Below, in pieces: positions 46,150 to 55,868 of a DNA stretch of 64,000 nt. The stretch lies in the NCBI RefSeq assembly GCF_900148835.1, contig NZ_FRYK01000003.1, forward strand, positions 276,713 through 340,712, in the 5' to 3' direction. Position numbers and translations under genes: made by a program. The notes under the pieces were generated by a model. The model did no database searches, was not told the origin of the DNA, and worked only from the letters and a program-made list of their open reading frames with translations. Position 1 is the stretch's first letter; every line of letters starts with the position of its first letter. The DNA is from Flavobacterium cucumis. GTDB lineage: Bacteria; Bacteroidota; Bacteroidia; Flavobacteriales; Flavobacteriaceae.

Positions 46150-49100
46150 ATGAAAAAAATAGTATTTTTTGTAGCTTATTTTATAATCAATTTTGCTTTT
46201 TCTCAAGGGAATACTTGTGCTACAGCTGATCCTTTTTGTTCTGGAGATCAAGCTTTGATTTTTCCGAATACTGTAGGGCAACCCAACAGTTCTCAAATTG
46301 CTTGTTTGGGTTCTCAACCCAACGCAACTTGGTTTTATCTTCAAGTAGAAGATCCAGGTATTTTAGAATTCGATATCATTCAAAACACGGCATTTGATGC
46401 AGCAGGAAATCCAATAGGAACAGGTCTTGATGTCGATTTCGTCGCTTGGGGGCCGTTTAGTCCTAATGATGACTTTTGTACCATGATTGACATGAACGAC
46501 TGTCCTACCTGTCCAAATAATACATCGAATCCTAACTTTTATCCTTTTGGAAATATTATTGATTGTAGTTATTCTGCTGCTCCAGTGGAATCGTTGACCA
46601 TCAATAATGCAGTTGCAAATCAAATTTATGCGATATTAATCACAAATTTTAATGGGGATCCTGGTTTTATTAAACTAGTTCAAACCAATTCAACAGCACC
46701 AACTTCGGGTTCTACCAATTGTGAAATTGTTTGTGGAGTAGATTTAGGTTCGGATCAATTTTATTGTTCTACAACGATAACAAGCCATACTTTAACCGCT
46801 ACATTTAATCAAGCACCAAGTATACCAGGTACGCCATCGTATTCCTGGTTTTTAGACGGTGCACTTCAAGCAACTACGACTACAAATTCATTAACCGTTA
46901 ATCAAAGTGGTGTATGGTCGGTTGAAGTAGTTCGTCCAGGCTGTTCTGATGTGGCAACAGACAGTGTAGAAATTAGATTTTCATCAGAACCCGTTCTAAA
47001 TGCACCACCATCCACTATAGATATTGGGTGTGGCCCATTTGATTTAACATCTTTAATTCCAGCATTAGTAGCTCCTGAATCTCCAGCTGATTTTGTTGTT
47101 TACTTTTACACAGATCAATTGGATTGTTGGGATGGAAATGCAAATTATATTCCAAATCCAACTGCCTTCGCTCCAACAGTTAATACAGATATTTTTATTA
47201 GAGTAGAAAATGTTGGAAATCCTTTGTGTAATAATGCAGATCAATTTTTAACCTTAATATACAACTGTAATCCTTTAGCGAGTATCTCTTCAAGTAGTAG
47301 TGTTTGTGAAGGATCTACAGCAACAGTGACTTTTACTTCTGATCCAGGAAATGTTATCACTTATACTGTGGATGGCGGACCTGATCAGACAGTAACAATA
47401 GATGCTACGGGTCAGTATGTTTTAACAACTCCTCCTTTATCAGCAGATTCGGTTTATACAATCGTAAGTGTTTTTGATGGTGTTACAACAACAACTTTAA
47501 CAGGGGTATCAACTACAATTTCAGTAATAGCTTTACCAACTGTAACTATTTCAGGGACTGCAGATATTTGTTCAGGAACTTCAACGGATTTAACCTTCAC
47601 AGGAACTCCAGATGCTACGGTAACGTATACTGATGGTACAACTAATTTTACTACGATATTAACTGGTGGTGTTGCAACAGTTACGGTAACTCCAACAGCA
47701 ACTACCACATACAGTTTAGTAGATGTTGCAACGAATACAACACCCGTTTGTAACGCATCACCAGCACCTTCAGGAAGTGCAGTTATAACGGTTTCAACCC
47801 AGGTTACAGGGAGTTTAAGTTATTCACCATCAGATTTTTGTACGATAGATGGCGCAACTTATTCACCAACTGTTACCATCACAGGTGGTGGAACAGGTTT
47901 ATGTCCATCTGCCACACCATTTTATGCTGCAACTCCTGCAGGTCTTTCAATTGATCCTGTAACAGGTGTAATTACACCAAGTACAAGTACTCCAGGAACA
48001 TATACCGTAACGTTAACTTACCCAGCATGCGGTGGTTGCGCATCGATTGATTTTACTACTACGGTAACTATTAGTTCGCCTGGAACGGCTTCAGTTTCTT
48101 ATACAACTCCTTTATGTACTAGTGATTTAGCTACATATTCACCAACATTAACAGGGGCAGCATCAGCTACAAATTATACGGCAACTCCTGCAGGATTAAC
48201 TATTGATGTTGCGACAGGAGTAATTACGCCAAGTACAAGTTTACCAGGCACATATACAATTAATTATTTACCTTCATTTGTTGGAGCTTGTGTAGTAACA
48301 GGAACTCCAACAACAGTTACGATAACAGCTGCTCCAACGGCTTCAATTAGTTATGCAGCTACGCCTTATTGTAATGATAATGCTACTGCTCAAGCGGTAA
48401 CTTTAACAGGAACCAACAATTACACAGGAGGTGTTTTTAGTGCTGTACCTGCTACAGGCTTAATTTTAGATGCTTCTACAGGAGCTATTACACCAAGTGG
48501 AAGTACTCCGGGGACGTATACCGTATCTTATGCTATTCCAGCAAATGGTGGTTGTACACCAGCTCCTGTAACGACAACAGTTACCATTACACCGCTACCA
48601 ACAGCATCAATTAGCTATGCAGCTTCACCTTATTGTGATGATAATGCAATCGCTCAAACAGTTACTTTAACAGGAACTGGTGCTTATACAGGAGGGACTT
48701 ACAGTGTGCTGCCAGCAACAGGCTTAATTTTAGATACAACCACAGGAGCTATTACACCAAGTGGAAGTACTCCAGGTACGTATACCGTATCTTACGCTAT
48801 TCCAGCGAGTGGCGGATGTACGCCAGCACCAGTATCAACTACTGTTACGATAACAGCTGCTCCAACGGCTTCAATTAGTTATGCAGCTACGCCTTATTGT
48901 AATGATAATGCTACTGCTCAAGCGGTAACTTTAACAGGAACCAACAATTACACAGGAGGAGTTTTTAGTGCTGTACCTGCTACAGGCTTAATTTTAGATG
49001 CTTCTACAGGAGCTATTACACCAAGTGGAAGTACTCCGGGCACCTATACCGTATCTTATGCTATTCCAGCAAATGGTGGTTGTACACCAGCTCCTGTAAC

Positions 49101-52100
49101 TACAACAGTTACTATTACACCGCTACCAACAGCATCAATTAGCTATGCAGCTTCACCTTATTGTGATGATAATGCAAGCGCTCAAACGGTTACCTTAACA
49201 GGAACAGGTGCATATACAGGAGGTACATATAGTGCTCTGCCAGCAACAGGCTTAATTTTAGATACTACTACAGGAGCAATCACACCAAGTGGAAGTACTC
49301 CAGGAACGTATACCGTATCTTATGCTATTCCAGCGAGTGGCGGTTGTACGCCAGCGCCAGTATCGACTACTGTTACGATAACAGCTGCTCCAACAGCTTC
49401 AATTAGTTATGCTGCTACACCTTATTGTAATGATAATGCTACTGCTCAAGCGGTAACTTTAACAGGAACCAACAATTACACGGGAGGAGTTTTTAGTGCT
49501 GCACCTGCAACAGGTTTAATTTTGGATGCTACTACTGGAGCTATTACACCAAGTGGAAGTACTCCAGGTACGTATACCGTATCTTATGCTATTCCAGCAA
49601 ATGGTGGTTGTACACCAGCACCTGTAACGACAACAGTTACCATTACACCGTTGCCAACGGCTATTATAAATTATGCTGGATCACCATATTGTGAAACAAT
49701 AACGACAAGTCAAGCTGTAGGATTAACAGGAACTGGTGCTTATACAGGAGGTACCTATAGTGCTCTGCCAGCAACAGGCTTAATTTTAGATACTACTACA
49801 GGAGCAATCACACCAAGTGGAAGTACTCCAGGAACGTATACGGTATCCTATGCTATTCCAGCGAGTGGCGGTTGTACACCAGCACCAGTTAGCACAACTG
49901 TTACAATAACTTCAGCACCTACGGCATCTTTTACCGTTGAAAGTCCAATTTGTAGTGGTGCTACCTCATTAATTACAATAACAGGTACTCCTAATGCTGT
50001 TGTAACTTACGCTATTGACGGTGTTACACAACCAACAGTAACTTTAGATAATACGGGACAATTGCAATTTGATTCTAGTGTCCTTACTAATTCTGTTGTT
50101 TATAATTTAGTTGGAGTTGATTTGGGTTGTTATACAGACTTAAGTGCGCAACCTTCTCAAAGCATTACGGTATTGTCTTTACCAACAGCTGCTGTTAGTG
50201 CTAATGCTACATGTGAAGGAACTACAGGAATTGTTACTTTTACAGGTACGCCAAATGCAACAGTAAGCTATACTTTTGATGGTTCACCAGTTCAAACGAT
50301 TTTCCTTGGACCATCAGGAACTCAAAATTTAATAACACCAGTTTTAACTTCAAATTCGGTTTATACAATAGAGAGTGTTTCATTTACTACAGGAACTTTA
50401 ACATGTGTTCAAAATATTGGAACAAGTGCTACTGTGATTGTAAATCCAATTCCGGATGTAATTGCAACACCAAATACGCAGACAGTATGTTCAGGTACAG
50501 CTACAAGTATCAATTTGAGCAGTTCAGTAAGTGGTACAACTTTCAGCTGGGTTGTAACTAGTCAAACGAATGTGACAGGGGCAACTAATGGTTCTGGAGC
50601 TGTTATTTCTAATGTCTTAAGTACCGTAACAGGGGGTAATGGAACAGTTGAATATTCGGTTACACCAATTTCAAATGGTTGTACAGGAGCTCCTATTTTA
50701 GTTCAAGTTGATGTTACTCCAAGACCAACATTATCTTACACGGTAACCAATTCCGTTTGTGATGGAGCGACATTAGATTTTGTTTTAAACAGTAATTTAC
50801 CAAATACAACTTACAACTGGAGTGCTTCTGTTTCAAATATCTCAGGCAGTTATTTAACTACAACAAGTGGAGATGAAACCAATATCAATCAAATAGCTAC
50901 TTTAACAAATTCGGAGAATGTAGGAACGATATCGATGATTATTGTTCCAAGAGCTAATGGATGTGATGGTATTGCTTCTGATCCAATTGTTATTACGGTT
51001 AATCCAATACCGGTGATTGAAAGTGTTACTGTTGCAGATAATTCGGTTTGTTCTGCAACGAATGGCACCAACAACGTTCATGTCGATATTGTTGGTAATG
51101 TAAGTGGAATTACCTATACTTGGTCGGCTATAACTAATGGGGCAACTATAGTAGGTGGGGTAACAACAGGAACTGTTACAGCTTCATCAACGACACTTGC
51201 TTTGGATTTTCAAGTTGTAACTTCTGATCCTCTTGCATCAGGAACAATTGTTTTCGAAGTTGCTGCGGTTCGTAATGGCTGTACTGGAAATATCCTACAA
51301 AGTGAAGTAATCACTGTAAATCCAATTCCAGGAACTCCAATTCCATTAGCAGATAAAACCATTTGTAGTGGTGAAGGAACAGACTTAATGATCGATGTTT
51401 CTCCAGTAATTGCAGGTACCGAACTAGTATGGCAAGTACTATCAGCTGTAAATGTAACAGGTGCTCAAGCAGGTACAGGAATTGCACCACAAGCCATCAA
51501 TGATACGCTTACTTCTGATCAGGGAGGATATGTAATTTATAGAGTACGTACTCGTTTAGGAGATTGTGAAGGAGGTTATACAGATTATAGAGTTGATGTA
51601 ACGCCTTTACCAGTTCCGGTAATAGCGGCGGGTAATATTTGTGTTACTGCAAGTGGAGAGGTATTTCAAACCTATACTTTGAATACGGGTCTAAGCGATA
51701 CGGATTATGATTTTGAATGGTTTGATACCAATGGAACGATTATCGCTGGTGCAACAAGTGCAACTTTAGTAGTTGATGAAGCAGGTACTTATAGTGTAAT
51801 TGCAACGAATGTATTGACTGGATGTTCGTCTGATCCTACTTTAGCTTCGGCAACAGCAGTTGTAACAGCAACAATCCCAGCTACAGCGATGACAGTTGTT
51901 CAAAGTGAATATTTTAGTGATAACGCAACAATAACAGTTACCGTAGCTGATGGTACAGGAACTTTATTATATCAATTAGATGAAGGGGCTATTCAGAGTT
52001 CAAATGTCTTTACTAGTGTTGCTGCAGGGCCTCATGTAGTTAAAGTGTTTGATGCCGAGGGATGTACTTACATTGAAGAAAGTATATTTGTAATCGATTA

Positions 52101-52362
52101 TCCAAAATTCTTCACTCCAAATGGTGATGGTTATAACGATACATGGAATATTACAGGTTTAAATCAAACAAATGCTAAACTGTATATTTTTGATCGCTAT
52201 GGGAAGCTTGTTAAAGAACTAAGTGCAACCGATGCTAGTGAAGGATGGGATGGAACCTATAATCAAGAAGATCTTCCTTCTACAGATTATTGGTTTACTC
52301 TAGATTATGATGAAAATGGTACGAAAAAACAATTCAAAGCTCACTTTTCGTTAAAACGATAA
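46150..52362 (+). CDS. Giant secreted adhesin-like protein with T9SS type B sorting domain
   Basis: A 2070-residue surface protein. It has a signal peptide (residues 1-18), an N-terminal beta-sandwich domain (about 20-195) with the CATADPFCSGDQA start common to this group, then many Ig/PKD-like modules. Residues 731-1258 are six tandem 88-residue modules (TLTGTGAYTGGTYS, ITPSGSTPGTYTVSYAIPA) in strict A-B-A-B-A-B order. The C-terminus (about 1980-2070, FFTPNGDGYNDTWNI and IFDRYGKLVKEL) is the gliding-motility-associated type B domain, so it is exported by the type 9 secretion system and held at the cell surface. Adhesion is inferred. Confidence 0.92.
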   Translation: MKKIVFFVAYFIINFAFSQGNTCATADPFCSGDQALIFPNTVGQPNSSQIACLGSQPNATWFYLQVEDPGILEFDIIQNTAFDAAGNPIGTGLDVDFVAWGPFSPNDDFCTMIDMNDCPTCPNNTSNPNFYPFGNIIDCSYSAAPVESLTINNAVANQIYAILITNFNGDPGFIKLVQTNSTAPTSGSTNCEIVCGVDLGSDQFYCSTTITSHTLTATFNQAPSIPGTPSYSWFLDGALQATTTTNSLTVNQSGVWSVEVVRPGCSDVATDSVEIRFSSEPVLNAPPSTIDIGCGPFDLTSLIPALVAPESPADFVVYFYTDQLDCWDGNANYIPNPTAFAPTVNTDIFIRVENVGNPLCNNADQFLTLIYNCNPLASISSSSSVCEGSTATVTFTSDPGNVITYTVDGGPDQTVTIDATGQYVLTTPPLSADSVYTIVSVFDGVTTTTLTGVSTTISVIALPTVTISGTADICSGTSTDLTFTGTPDATVTYTDGTTNFTTILTGGVATVTVTPTATTTYSLVDVATNTTPVCNASPAPSGSAVITVSTQVTGSLSYSPSDFCTIDGATYSPTVTITGGGTGLCPSATPFYAATPAGLSIDPVTGVITPSTSTPGTYTVTLTYPACGGCASIDFTTTVTISSPGTASVSYTTPLCTSDLATYSPTLTGAASATNYTATPAGLTIDVATGVITPSTSLPGTYTINYLPSFVGACVVTGTPTTVTITAAPTASISYAATPYCNDNATAQAVTLTGTNNYTGGVFSAVPATGLILDASTGAITPSGSTPGTYTVSYAIPANGGCTPAPVTTTVTITPLPTASISYAASPYCDDNAIAQTVTLTGTGAYTGGTYSVLPATGLILDTTTGAITPSGSTPGTYTVSYAIPASGGCTPAPVSTTVTITAAPTASISYAATPYCNDNATAQAVTLTGTNNYTGGVFSAVPATGLILDASTGAITPSGSTPGTYTVSYAIPANGGCTPAPVTTTVTITPLPTASISYAASPYCDDNASAQTVTLTGTGAYTGGTYSALPATGLILDTTTGAITPSGSTPGTYTVSYAIPASGGCTPAPVSTTVTITAAPTASISYAATPYCNDNATAQAVTLTGTNNYTGGVFSAAPATGLILDATTGAITPSGSTPGTYTVSYAIPANGGCTPAPVTTTVTITPLPTAIINYAGSPYCETITTSQAVGLTGTGAYTGGTYSALPATGLILDTTTGAITPSGSTPGTYTVSYAIPASGGCTPAPVSTTVTITSAPTASFTVESPICSGATSLITITGTPNAVVTYAIDGVTQPTVTLDNTGQLQFDSSVLTNSVVYNLVGVDLGCYTDLSAQPSQSITVLSLPTAAVSANATCEGTTGIVTFTGTPNATVSYTFDGSPVQTIFLGPSGTQNLITPVLTSNSVYTIESVSFTTGTLTCVQNIGTSATVIVNPIPDVIATPNTQTVCSGTATSINLSSSVSGTTFSWVVTSQTNVTGATNGSGAVISNVLSTVTGGNGTVEYSVTPISNGCTGAPILVQVDVTPRPTLSYTVTNSVCDGATLDFVLNSNLPNTTYNWSASVSNISGSYLTTTSGDETNINQIATLTNSENVGTISMIIVPRANGCDGIASDPIVITVNPIPVIESVTVADNSVCSATNGTNNVHVDIVGNVSGITYTWSAITNGATIVGGVTTGTVTASSTTLALDFQVVTSDPLASGTIVFEVAAVRNGCTGNILQSEVITVNPIPGTPIPLADKTICSGEGTDLMIDVSPVIAGTELVWQVLSAVNVTGAQAGTGIAPQAINDTLTSDQGGYVIYRVRTRLGDCEGGYTDYRVDVTPLPVPVIAAGNICVTASGEVFQTYTLNTGLSDTDYDFEWFDTNGTIIAGATSATLVVDEAGTYSVIATNVLTGCSSDPTLASATAVVTATIPATAMTVVQSEYFSDNATITVTVADGTGTLLYQLDEGAIQSSNVFTSVAAGPHVVKVFDAEGCTYIEESIFVIDYPKFFTPNGDGYNDTWNITGLNQTNAKLYIFDRYGKLVKELSATDASEGWDGTYNQEDLPSTDYWFTLDYDENGTKKQFKAHFSLKR
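48340..49923 (+). repeat. Six 264-bp repeats in a 528-bp higher-order array
   Basis: Module starts are at 48340, 48604, 48868, 49132, 49396 and 49660, exactly 264 bp apart. Odd copies (A, with CNDNATAQAV) resemble each other more than the even copies (B, with CDDNA and TGAYTGGTYS), so the duplicated unit is A+B, 528 bp. The last B copy has diverged at its start. Confidence 0.95.
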
Positions 52363-52384
52363 ATGCGTTTTTAGGACAATAAAA

Positions 52385-52423
52385 AAGCCGTCTCAATATC
52401 AAATTGGGACGGCTTCTTTTTTT
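52385..52423 (+). terminator. Terminator after the adhesin gene
   Basis: Stem AAGCCGTCTCAAT (52385-52397) / ATTGGGACGGCTT (52403-52415) with one G-U pair and a T-run. It can also end the convergent aminotransferase transcript. Confidence 0.9.
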
Positions 52424-52435
52424 AGCTCTTCTGTA

Positions 52436-53629
52436 TTATAATTTATTGTAGGCAGCTATTGCTTCTTTTAAAATTTGCACCGATTTTATTAAGTCTTCTT
52501 TTTTCAATACATAGGCAATTCTAACTTCGTCCAAACCGACATTTGGAGTGGAATAGAAACCAGCAGCAGGAGCAACCATAACTGTTTCGCCATTCAAATC
52601 ATAAGATTCTAATAACCATTGTGCAAATTTATCGGCGTTATCAATCGGTAATTTTGCGATACAGTAAAAAGCACCTTTAGGTTTAGCAACAACAACCCCT
52701 TCAATTTTATTTAACTCAGTAATCAAGGTGTCTCTGCGGTCTTTGTATTCGGTAATTACATCGTCAAAATAACTTTGTGGTGTTTCTAAGGCAGCTTCAC
52801 TGGCAATTTGGGCGTAGGTTGGCGGACTCAAGCGGGCTTGTGCAAATTTCATAGCCGTAGTCATAACTTCTTTGTTCTTAGAAACGATACAACCAATTCG
52901 AGCACCACACATACTGTAACGTTTAGAAACAGAGTCAATCATAATAGCGTGCTCTTCTAAACCAGGAACATTCATTACAGAGAAATGTTTATCACCATCA
53001 TAGGTGAATTCACGATACACTTCGTCAGCAATTAAGAACAAATCATGCTTCTTAACAATCTCGGCAAGTTTTAAAATCTCTTCTTGTGAATACAAATAAC
53101 CAGTAGGGTTACCAGGATTACAAATTAAAATGGCTTTGGTTTTTGGCGTGATCAACTTCTCAAAAGCTTCGATAGGAGGTAAGGCAAATCCTGTTTCAAT
53201 ACCTGAAATTACAGGAATAACATTTACCCCAGAGGCAGTTGAGAATCCGTTGTAATTGGCATAAAAAGGTTCGGGAATAATGATTTCATCCCCAGCATCC
53301 ATAGTACTTCCCATAGCAAAAAGAAGCGCTTCTGAACCACCAGTAGTTATAATGATGTCTTGGGTATCAATTTGCAATCCCTGATTCTTATAATACTGAG
53401 AAAGTTTGGTTCTGTAGCTTTCAAAACCAGCAGAATGGCTGTATTCTAAAACTGAAATTGCAGCATTTTTAACCGCTTGTAAAGCAACATCGGGTGTTTT
53501 AATATCGGGTTGTCCAATGTTCAAATGATATACTTTATGACCTTTTTTCTTAGCTATTTCAGCGTATGGAACCAATTTTCTAATTGGAGATTCAGGCATT
53601 TGTTGCCCTTTATTTGAAACTTTTGGCAT
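52436..53629 (-). CDS. Class I/II PLP-dependent aminotransferase (aspartate aminotransferase-like)
   Basis: A 397-residue fold-type I aminotransferase with NIGQPDIKTP (residues 37-46), the GGSEALLFAMG phosphate-site segment, CNPGNPTGY, the VADEVYREF-type Asp (LIADEVYREFTYDG) and the PLP lysine in DSVSKRYSMCGARIG. The MPESPIRKL N-terminus is typical of the Bacteroidota aspartate/aromatic aminotransferase group. The exact amino-acid partner cannot be set from sequence alone. It is convergent with the adhesin gene and shares its terminator. Confidence 0.9.
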   Translation of the reverse strand: MPKVSNKGQQMPESPIRKLVPYAEIAKKKGHKVYHLNIGQPDIKTPDVALQAVKNAAISVLEYSHSAGFESYRTKLSQYYKNQGLQIDTQDIIITTGGSEALLFAMGSTMDAGDEIIIPEPFYANYNGFSTASGVNVIPVISGIETGFALPPIEAFEKLITPKTKAILICNPGNPTGYLYSQEEILKLAEIVKKHDLFLIADEVYREFTYDGDKHFSVMNVPGLEEHAIMIDSVSKRYSMCGARIGCIVSKNKEVMTTAMKFAQARLSPPTYAQIASEAALETPQSYFDDVITEYKDRRDTLITELNKIEGVVVAKPKGAFYCIAKLPIDNADKFAQWLLESYDLNGETVMVAPAAGFYSTPNVGLDEVRIAYVLKKEDLIKSVQILKEAIAAYNKL

Positions 53630-53754
53630 GATGTGATTATTTTGATAATTGCAAAATTGCGATTTTTTTTTGTGATATTATTGAAACAACGCTTTAAAAA
53701 ATGTTAAACCCATATTTTGTATTCGGGTTTTTAGTATCTTAGAACAAAAAACTT

Positions 53755-55077
53755 ATGATTAAAGTATTCTTGCTAAGAATAATGATTTTTAATATAGCAT
53801 TCACTTTTGGACAAAGTAAAACGTTTTTCAATTCTAAAAATGATAAGATAAAAATTCCTTTTGAATTAAGTAACAATTTAATTATTGTTGATGCGGTATT
53901 CAATAATATTCCTTTAAAAATGATTGTTGATACTGGGGCTGACTCCAATTTATTGTTTAGTTATCCTGTCGAAGATACAATTCGTGTTGACAAAGATAAA
54001 CGACTATTCATTAAAGGAATTGGAACAAGTCAATCTATAGAGGCTTTTTTATCATCTGGAAATCAATTCACGATTAAAGAATATCTAGATAGCAATTTTG
54101 AGATTCTTATTATTCCCAATTTAGAAATTAACTTAGTTAATAAACTGGGGATACCCATCAACGGAATTTTAGGCTATAGTTTTTTTAAAGATTATTTAGT
54201 GGAAATTAATTATGAAAGAGAATTGATTTTCCTTCATGCAAACAAAGAAAAAGCGATTCGTAAAAGAGCAAAAAAGTTTAAGAAAAGCAGTGTAGAGGTT
54301 GAAAACTTTAAACCCTATCTCCAACTTAAAACAGCTTTAGACAAGCAAGAATATCAATTAAAATTATTGTTTGATACGGGATTAAGTGATGGTTTGTGGT
54401 TGTTTGAAAGTAAAACGATTTCAAGTGATCGCTATTATATTCAAGATTATTTAGGTAGGGGACTTTCTGGGGATATTAAAGGAAAACGTTCCCGAGTTAA
54501 TAAAATTAGTTTTTCGGATATTGAAGTTAATGAGGCATTGGTATCCTATCCAGATAGTTTGTTTTTTAAACAGATTTCACTAGTGAAAGGTCGAAATGGT
54601 TCTTTAGGAGGAGATATCATCAAACGATTTAATTGGTTTCTCGATTATGAAAATAAAGTCTTTTATTTTAAAAAAAATAAATTATTGGATGCTCCTTTCG
54701 AATACAATATGTCTGGAATGGAAGTACAACACTCTGGATTGGAGTTGGTTCAAAAAGAATTTTCGATTACAAAATTTGTCAGTGTAGATAGTGAAACAAG
54801 CTACGTGGCTGATAGAAGCCAAATTATACCAAATTTTAGATTCGAATTAAAACCAACCTTCGAAGTTTGTGCCATACGAGAAGCTTCACCAGCCGCAAAG
54901 GCAGGATTGAAAGTTGGAGACAAAATAATAAGTATTAATAATAAACTAGCTTACAATCTCAATCTACAAAAAATTACAACACTCTTTCAATCCGAAGCGG
55001 GTAAGAAAATAAAGATAGCAGTTGTGCGAAACGGAAAGATTTTAAATTTCGAATTCACCCTTGAAAAAATATTATAA
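53755..55077 (+). CDS. Retropepsin-like aspartyl protease with C-terminal PDZ domain
   Basis: A 440-residue exported protein with a signal peptide (residues 1-20). Two aspartyl-protease half-site motifs are present, Asp59-Thr-Gly (IVDTGADSNLL) and Asp207-Thr-Gly (LFDTGLSDGLWLF), each followed by a GILGYSFFKDY or GSLGGDIIKRF hydrophobic motif. So both lobes are on one chain. A PDZ domain (about residues 365-438, AAKAGLKVGDKIISINN) follows. Families of this type in Bacteroidota are predicted periplasmic proteases; the substrate is unknown. Confidence 0.87.
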   Translation: MIKVFLLRIMIFNIAFTFGQSKTFFNSKNDKIKIPFELSNNLIIVDAVFNNIPLKMIVDTGADSNLLFSYPVEDTIRVDKDKRLFIKGIGTSQSIEAFLSSGNQFTIKEYLDSNFEILIIPNLEINLVNKLGIPINGILGYSFFKDYLVEINYERELIFLHANKEKAIRKRAKKFKKSSVEVENFKPYLQLKTALDKQEYQLKLLFDTGLSDGLWLFESKTISSDRYYIQDYLGRGLSGDIKGKRSRVNKISFSDIEVNEALVSYPDSLFFKQISLVKGRNGSLGGDIIKRFNWFLDYENKVFYFKKNKLLDAPFEYNMSGMEVQHSGLELVQKEFSITKFVSVDSETSYVADRSQIIPNFRFELKPTFEVCAIREASPAAKAGLKVGDKIISINNKLAYNLNLQKITTLFQSEAGKKIKIAVVRNGKILNFEFTLEKIL

Positions 55078-55082
55078 AAAAA

Positions 55083-55113
55083 GGCCCCAAAAAGTAAGAA
55101 ACTCTTTGGGGCC
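55083..55113 (-). terminator. Terminator after the DUF1573 gene
   Basis: Stem GGCCCCAAA (55083-55091) / TTTGGGGCC (55105-55113) with the T-run on the minus strand. Confidence 0.85.
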
Positions 55114-55132
55114 ATTATAGGAATTTTCTATT

Positions 55133-55561
55133 TTAAGAATTTGGAAATGTTTTCTTTTTGATTAACGGACTCACTTCTTCCTTCACAATTACAGTTCCTT
55201 TAATTCGTAAGGGAATCATTCCGTTAGGTTTGTTAACAGCATTACTTTCAATAGTAATGGTCTTGCTTATCGGACCCGGATTCATGTTATATTGTACTTT
55301 TATTTTTCCTTTTCCTCCTGGAGCAATCGGTTCTTTTGACCACTCTGGAACCGTACAACCGCATGTTGATTTAGCATTTTTTATAAGTAAAGGAGCATCC
55401 CCCGTATTGGTAAATTCAAAAATACGAATTCCGTCATCTTTACCTTTTTCAACTTCACCATAGTTAATGGTTTCTTCTTTAAATTCAATTTTAGGACCAG
55501 TTTGAGCGAATGAGGCCATTCCAACAAATACAGTTAAGTAAACAAGTAATTTTTTCATCAT
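55133..55561 (-). CDS. DUF1573 exported protein
   Basis: A 142-residue protein with a signal peptide (residues 1-19) and one DUF1573 Ig/MSP-like beta domain: INYGEVEKGKDDGIRIFEFTNTG and the conserved STCGCTVPEWS (about residues 66-76), then ETKITIESNA-like strands. The start may be the second of two consecutive ATGs (55558). The family is common in Bacteroidota; the role is unknown, probably periplasmic. It is closed by a terminator. Confidence 0.9.
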   Translation of the reverse strand: MMKKLLVYLTVFVGMASFAQTGPKIEFKEETINYGEVEKGKDDGIRIFEFTNTGDAPLLIKNAKSTCGCTVPEWSKEPIAPGGKGKIKVQYNMNPGPISKTITIESNAVNKPNGMIPLRIKGTVIVKEEVSPLIKKKTFPNS

Positions 55562-55868
55562 TTTATAATTAATAGGTTATTGTAAAGTTAATTAAATATA
55601 AGTAACCAACAAACTACTCCTAACATTTTTTTTATTTTCGTGATATAGTTACTTTTGCAAGTAATAAAACAAAAAGCATACCAAAGTTAGGTTCTGGTAT
55701 TTTAGAAGCGAATGGTTCGGGACGTATTTGCAATCCATTTTTCCGGCTGTCCGCTCTACAAGGTGCCGCTCCCATAGGAGCTAGAAACCTAACTTTAGGA
55801 TTTTTTACAACTGTTGTTTCATAGAAAATTAAACAACAAACCATTAACATTAAACAATAAACGATATA
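55562..55868. other. Noncoding region between DUF1573 and valS
   Basis: A 307-bp gap. Its only structured content is the 114-bp element with 11-bp inverted ends at 55683-55796. The last 70 bp before valS are A/T-rich repeats of ACAA and AACA words. No promoter with a good TAnnTTTG match was found. Confidence 0.5.
55683..55796. repeat. 114-bp element with 11-bp terminal inverted repeats
   Basis: AAAGTTAGGTT (55683-55693) and AACCTAACTTT (55786-55796) are perfect inverted ends. The interior has higher GC than its surroundings (GGCTGTCCGCTCTACAAGG and CCGCTCCCATAGGAGC). It resembles a dispersed intergenic element I recall from Flavobacterium genomes. It could fold into a long hairpin; no frame runs through it. 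Confidence 0.6.

Noticed and set aside
46363..51074. Several 60-90-codon antisense ORFs inside the adhesin gene
   Set aside because: They arise from the Thr/Val-rich repeats read backwards; they have no starts with promoters and no recognisable products.
55683..55796. Classical attC site
   Set aside because: The ends do contain GTTAGGT and ACCTAAC, but in the reverse order for attC (RYYYAAC should come first, GTTRRRY last), and no cassette gene adjoins.
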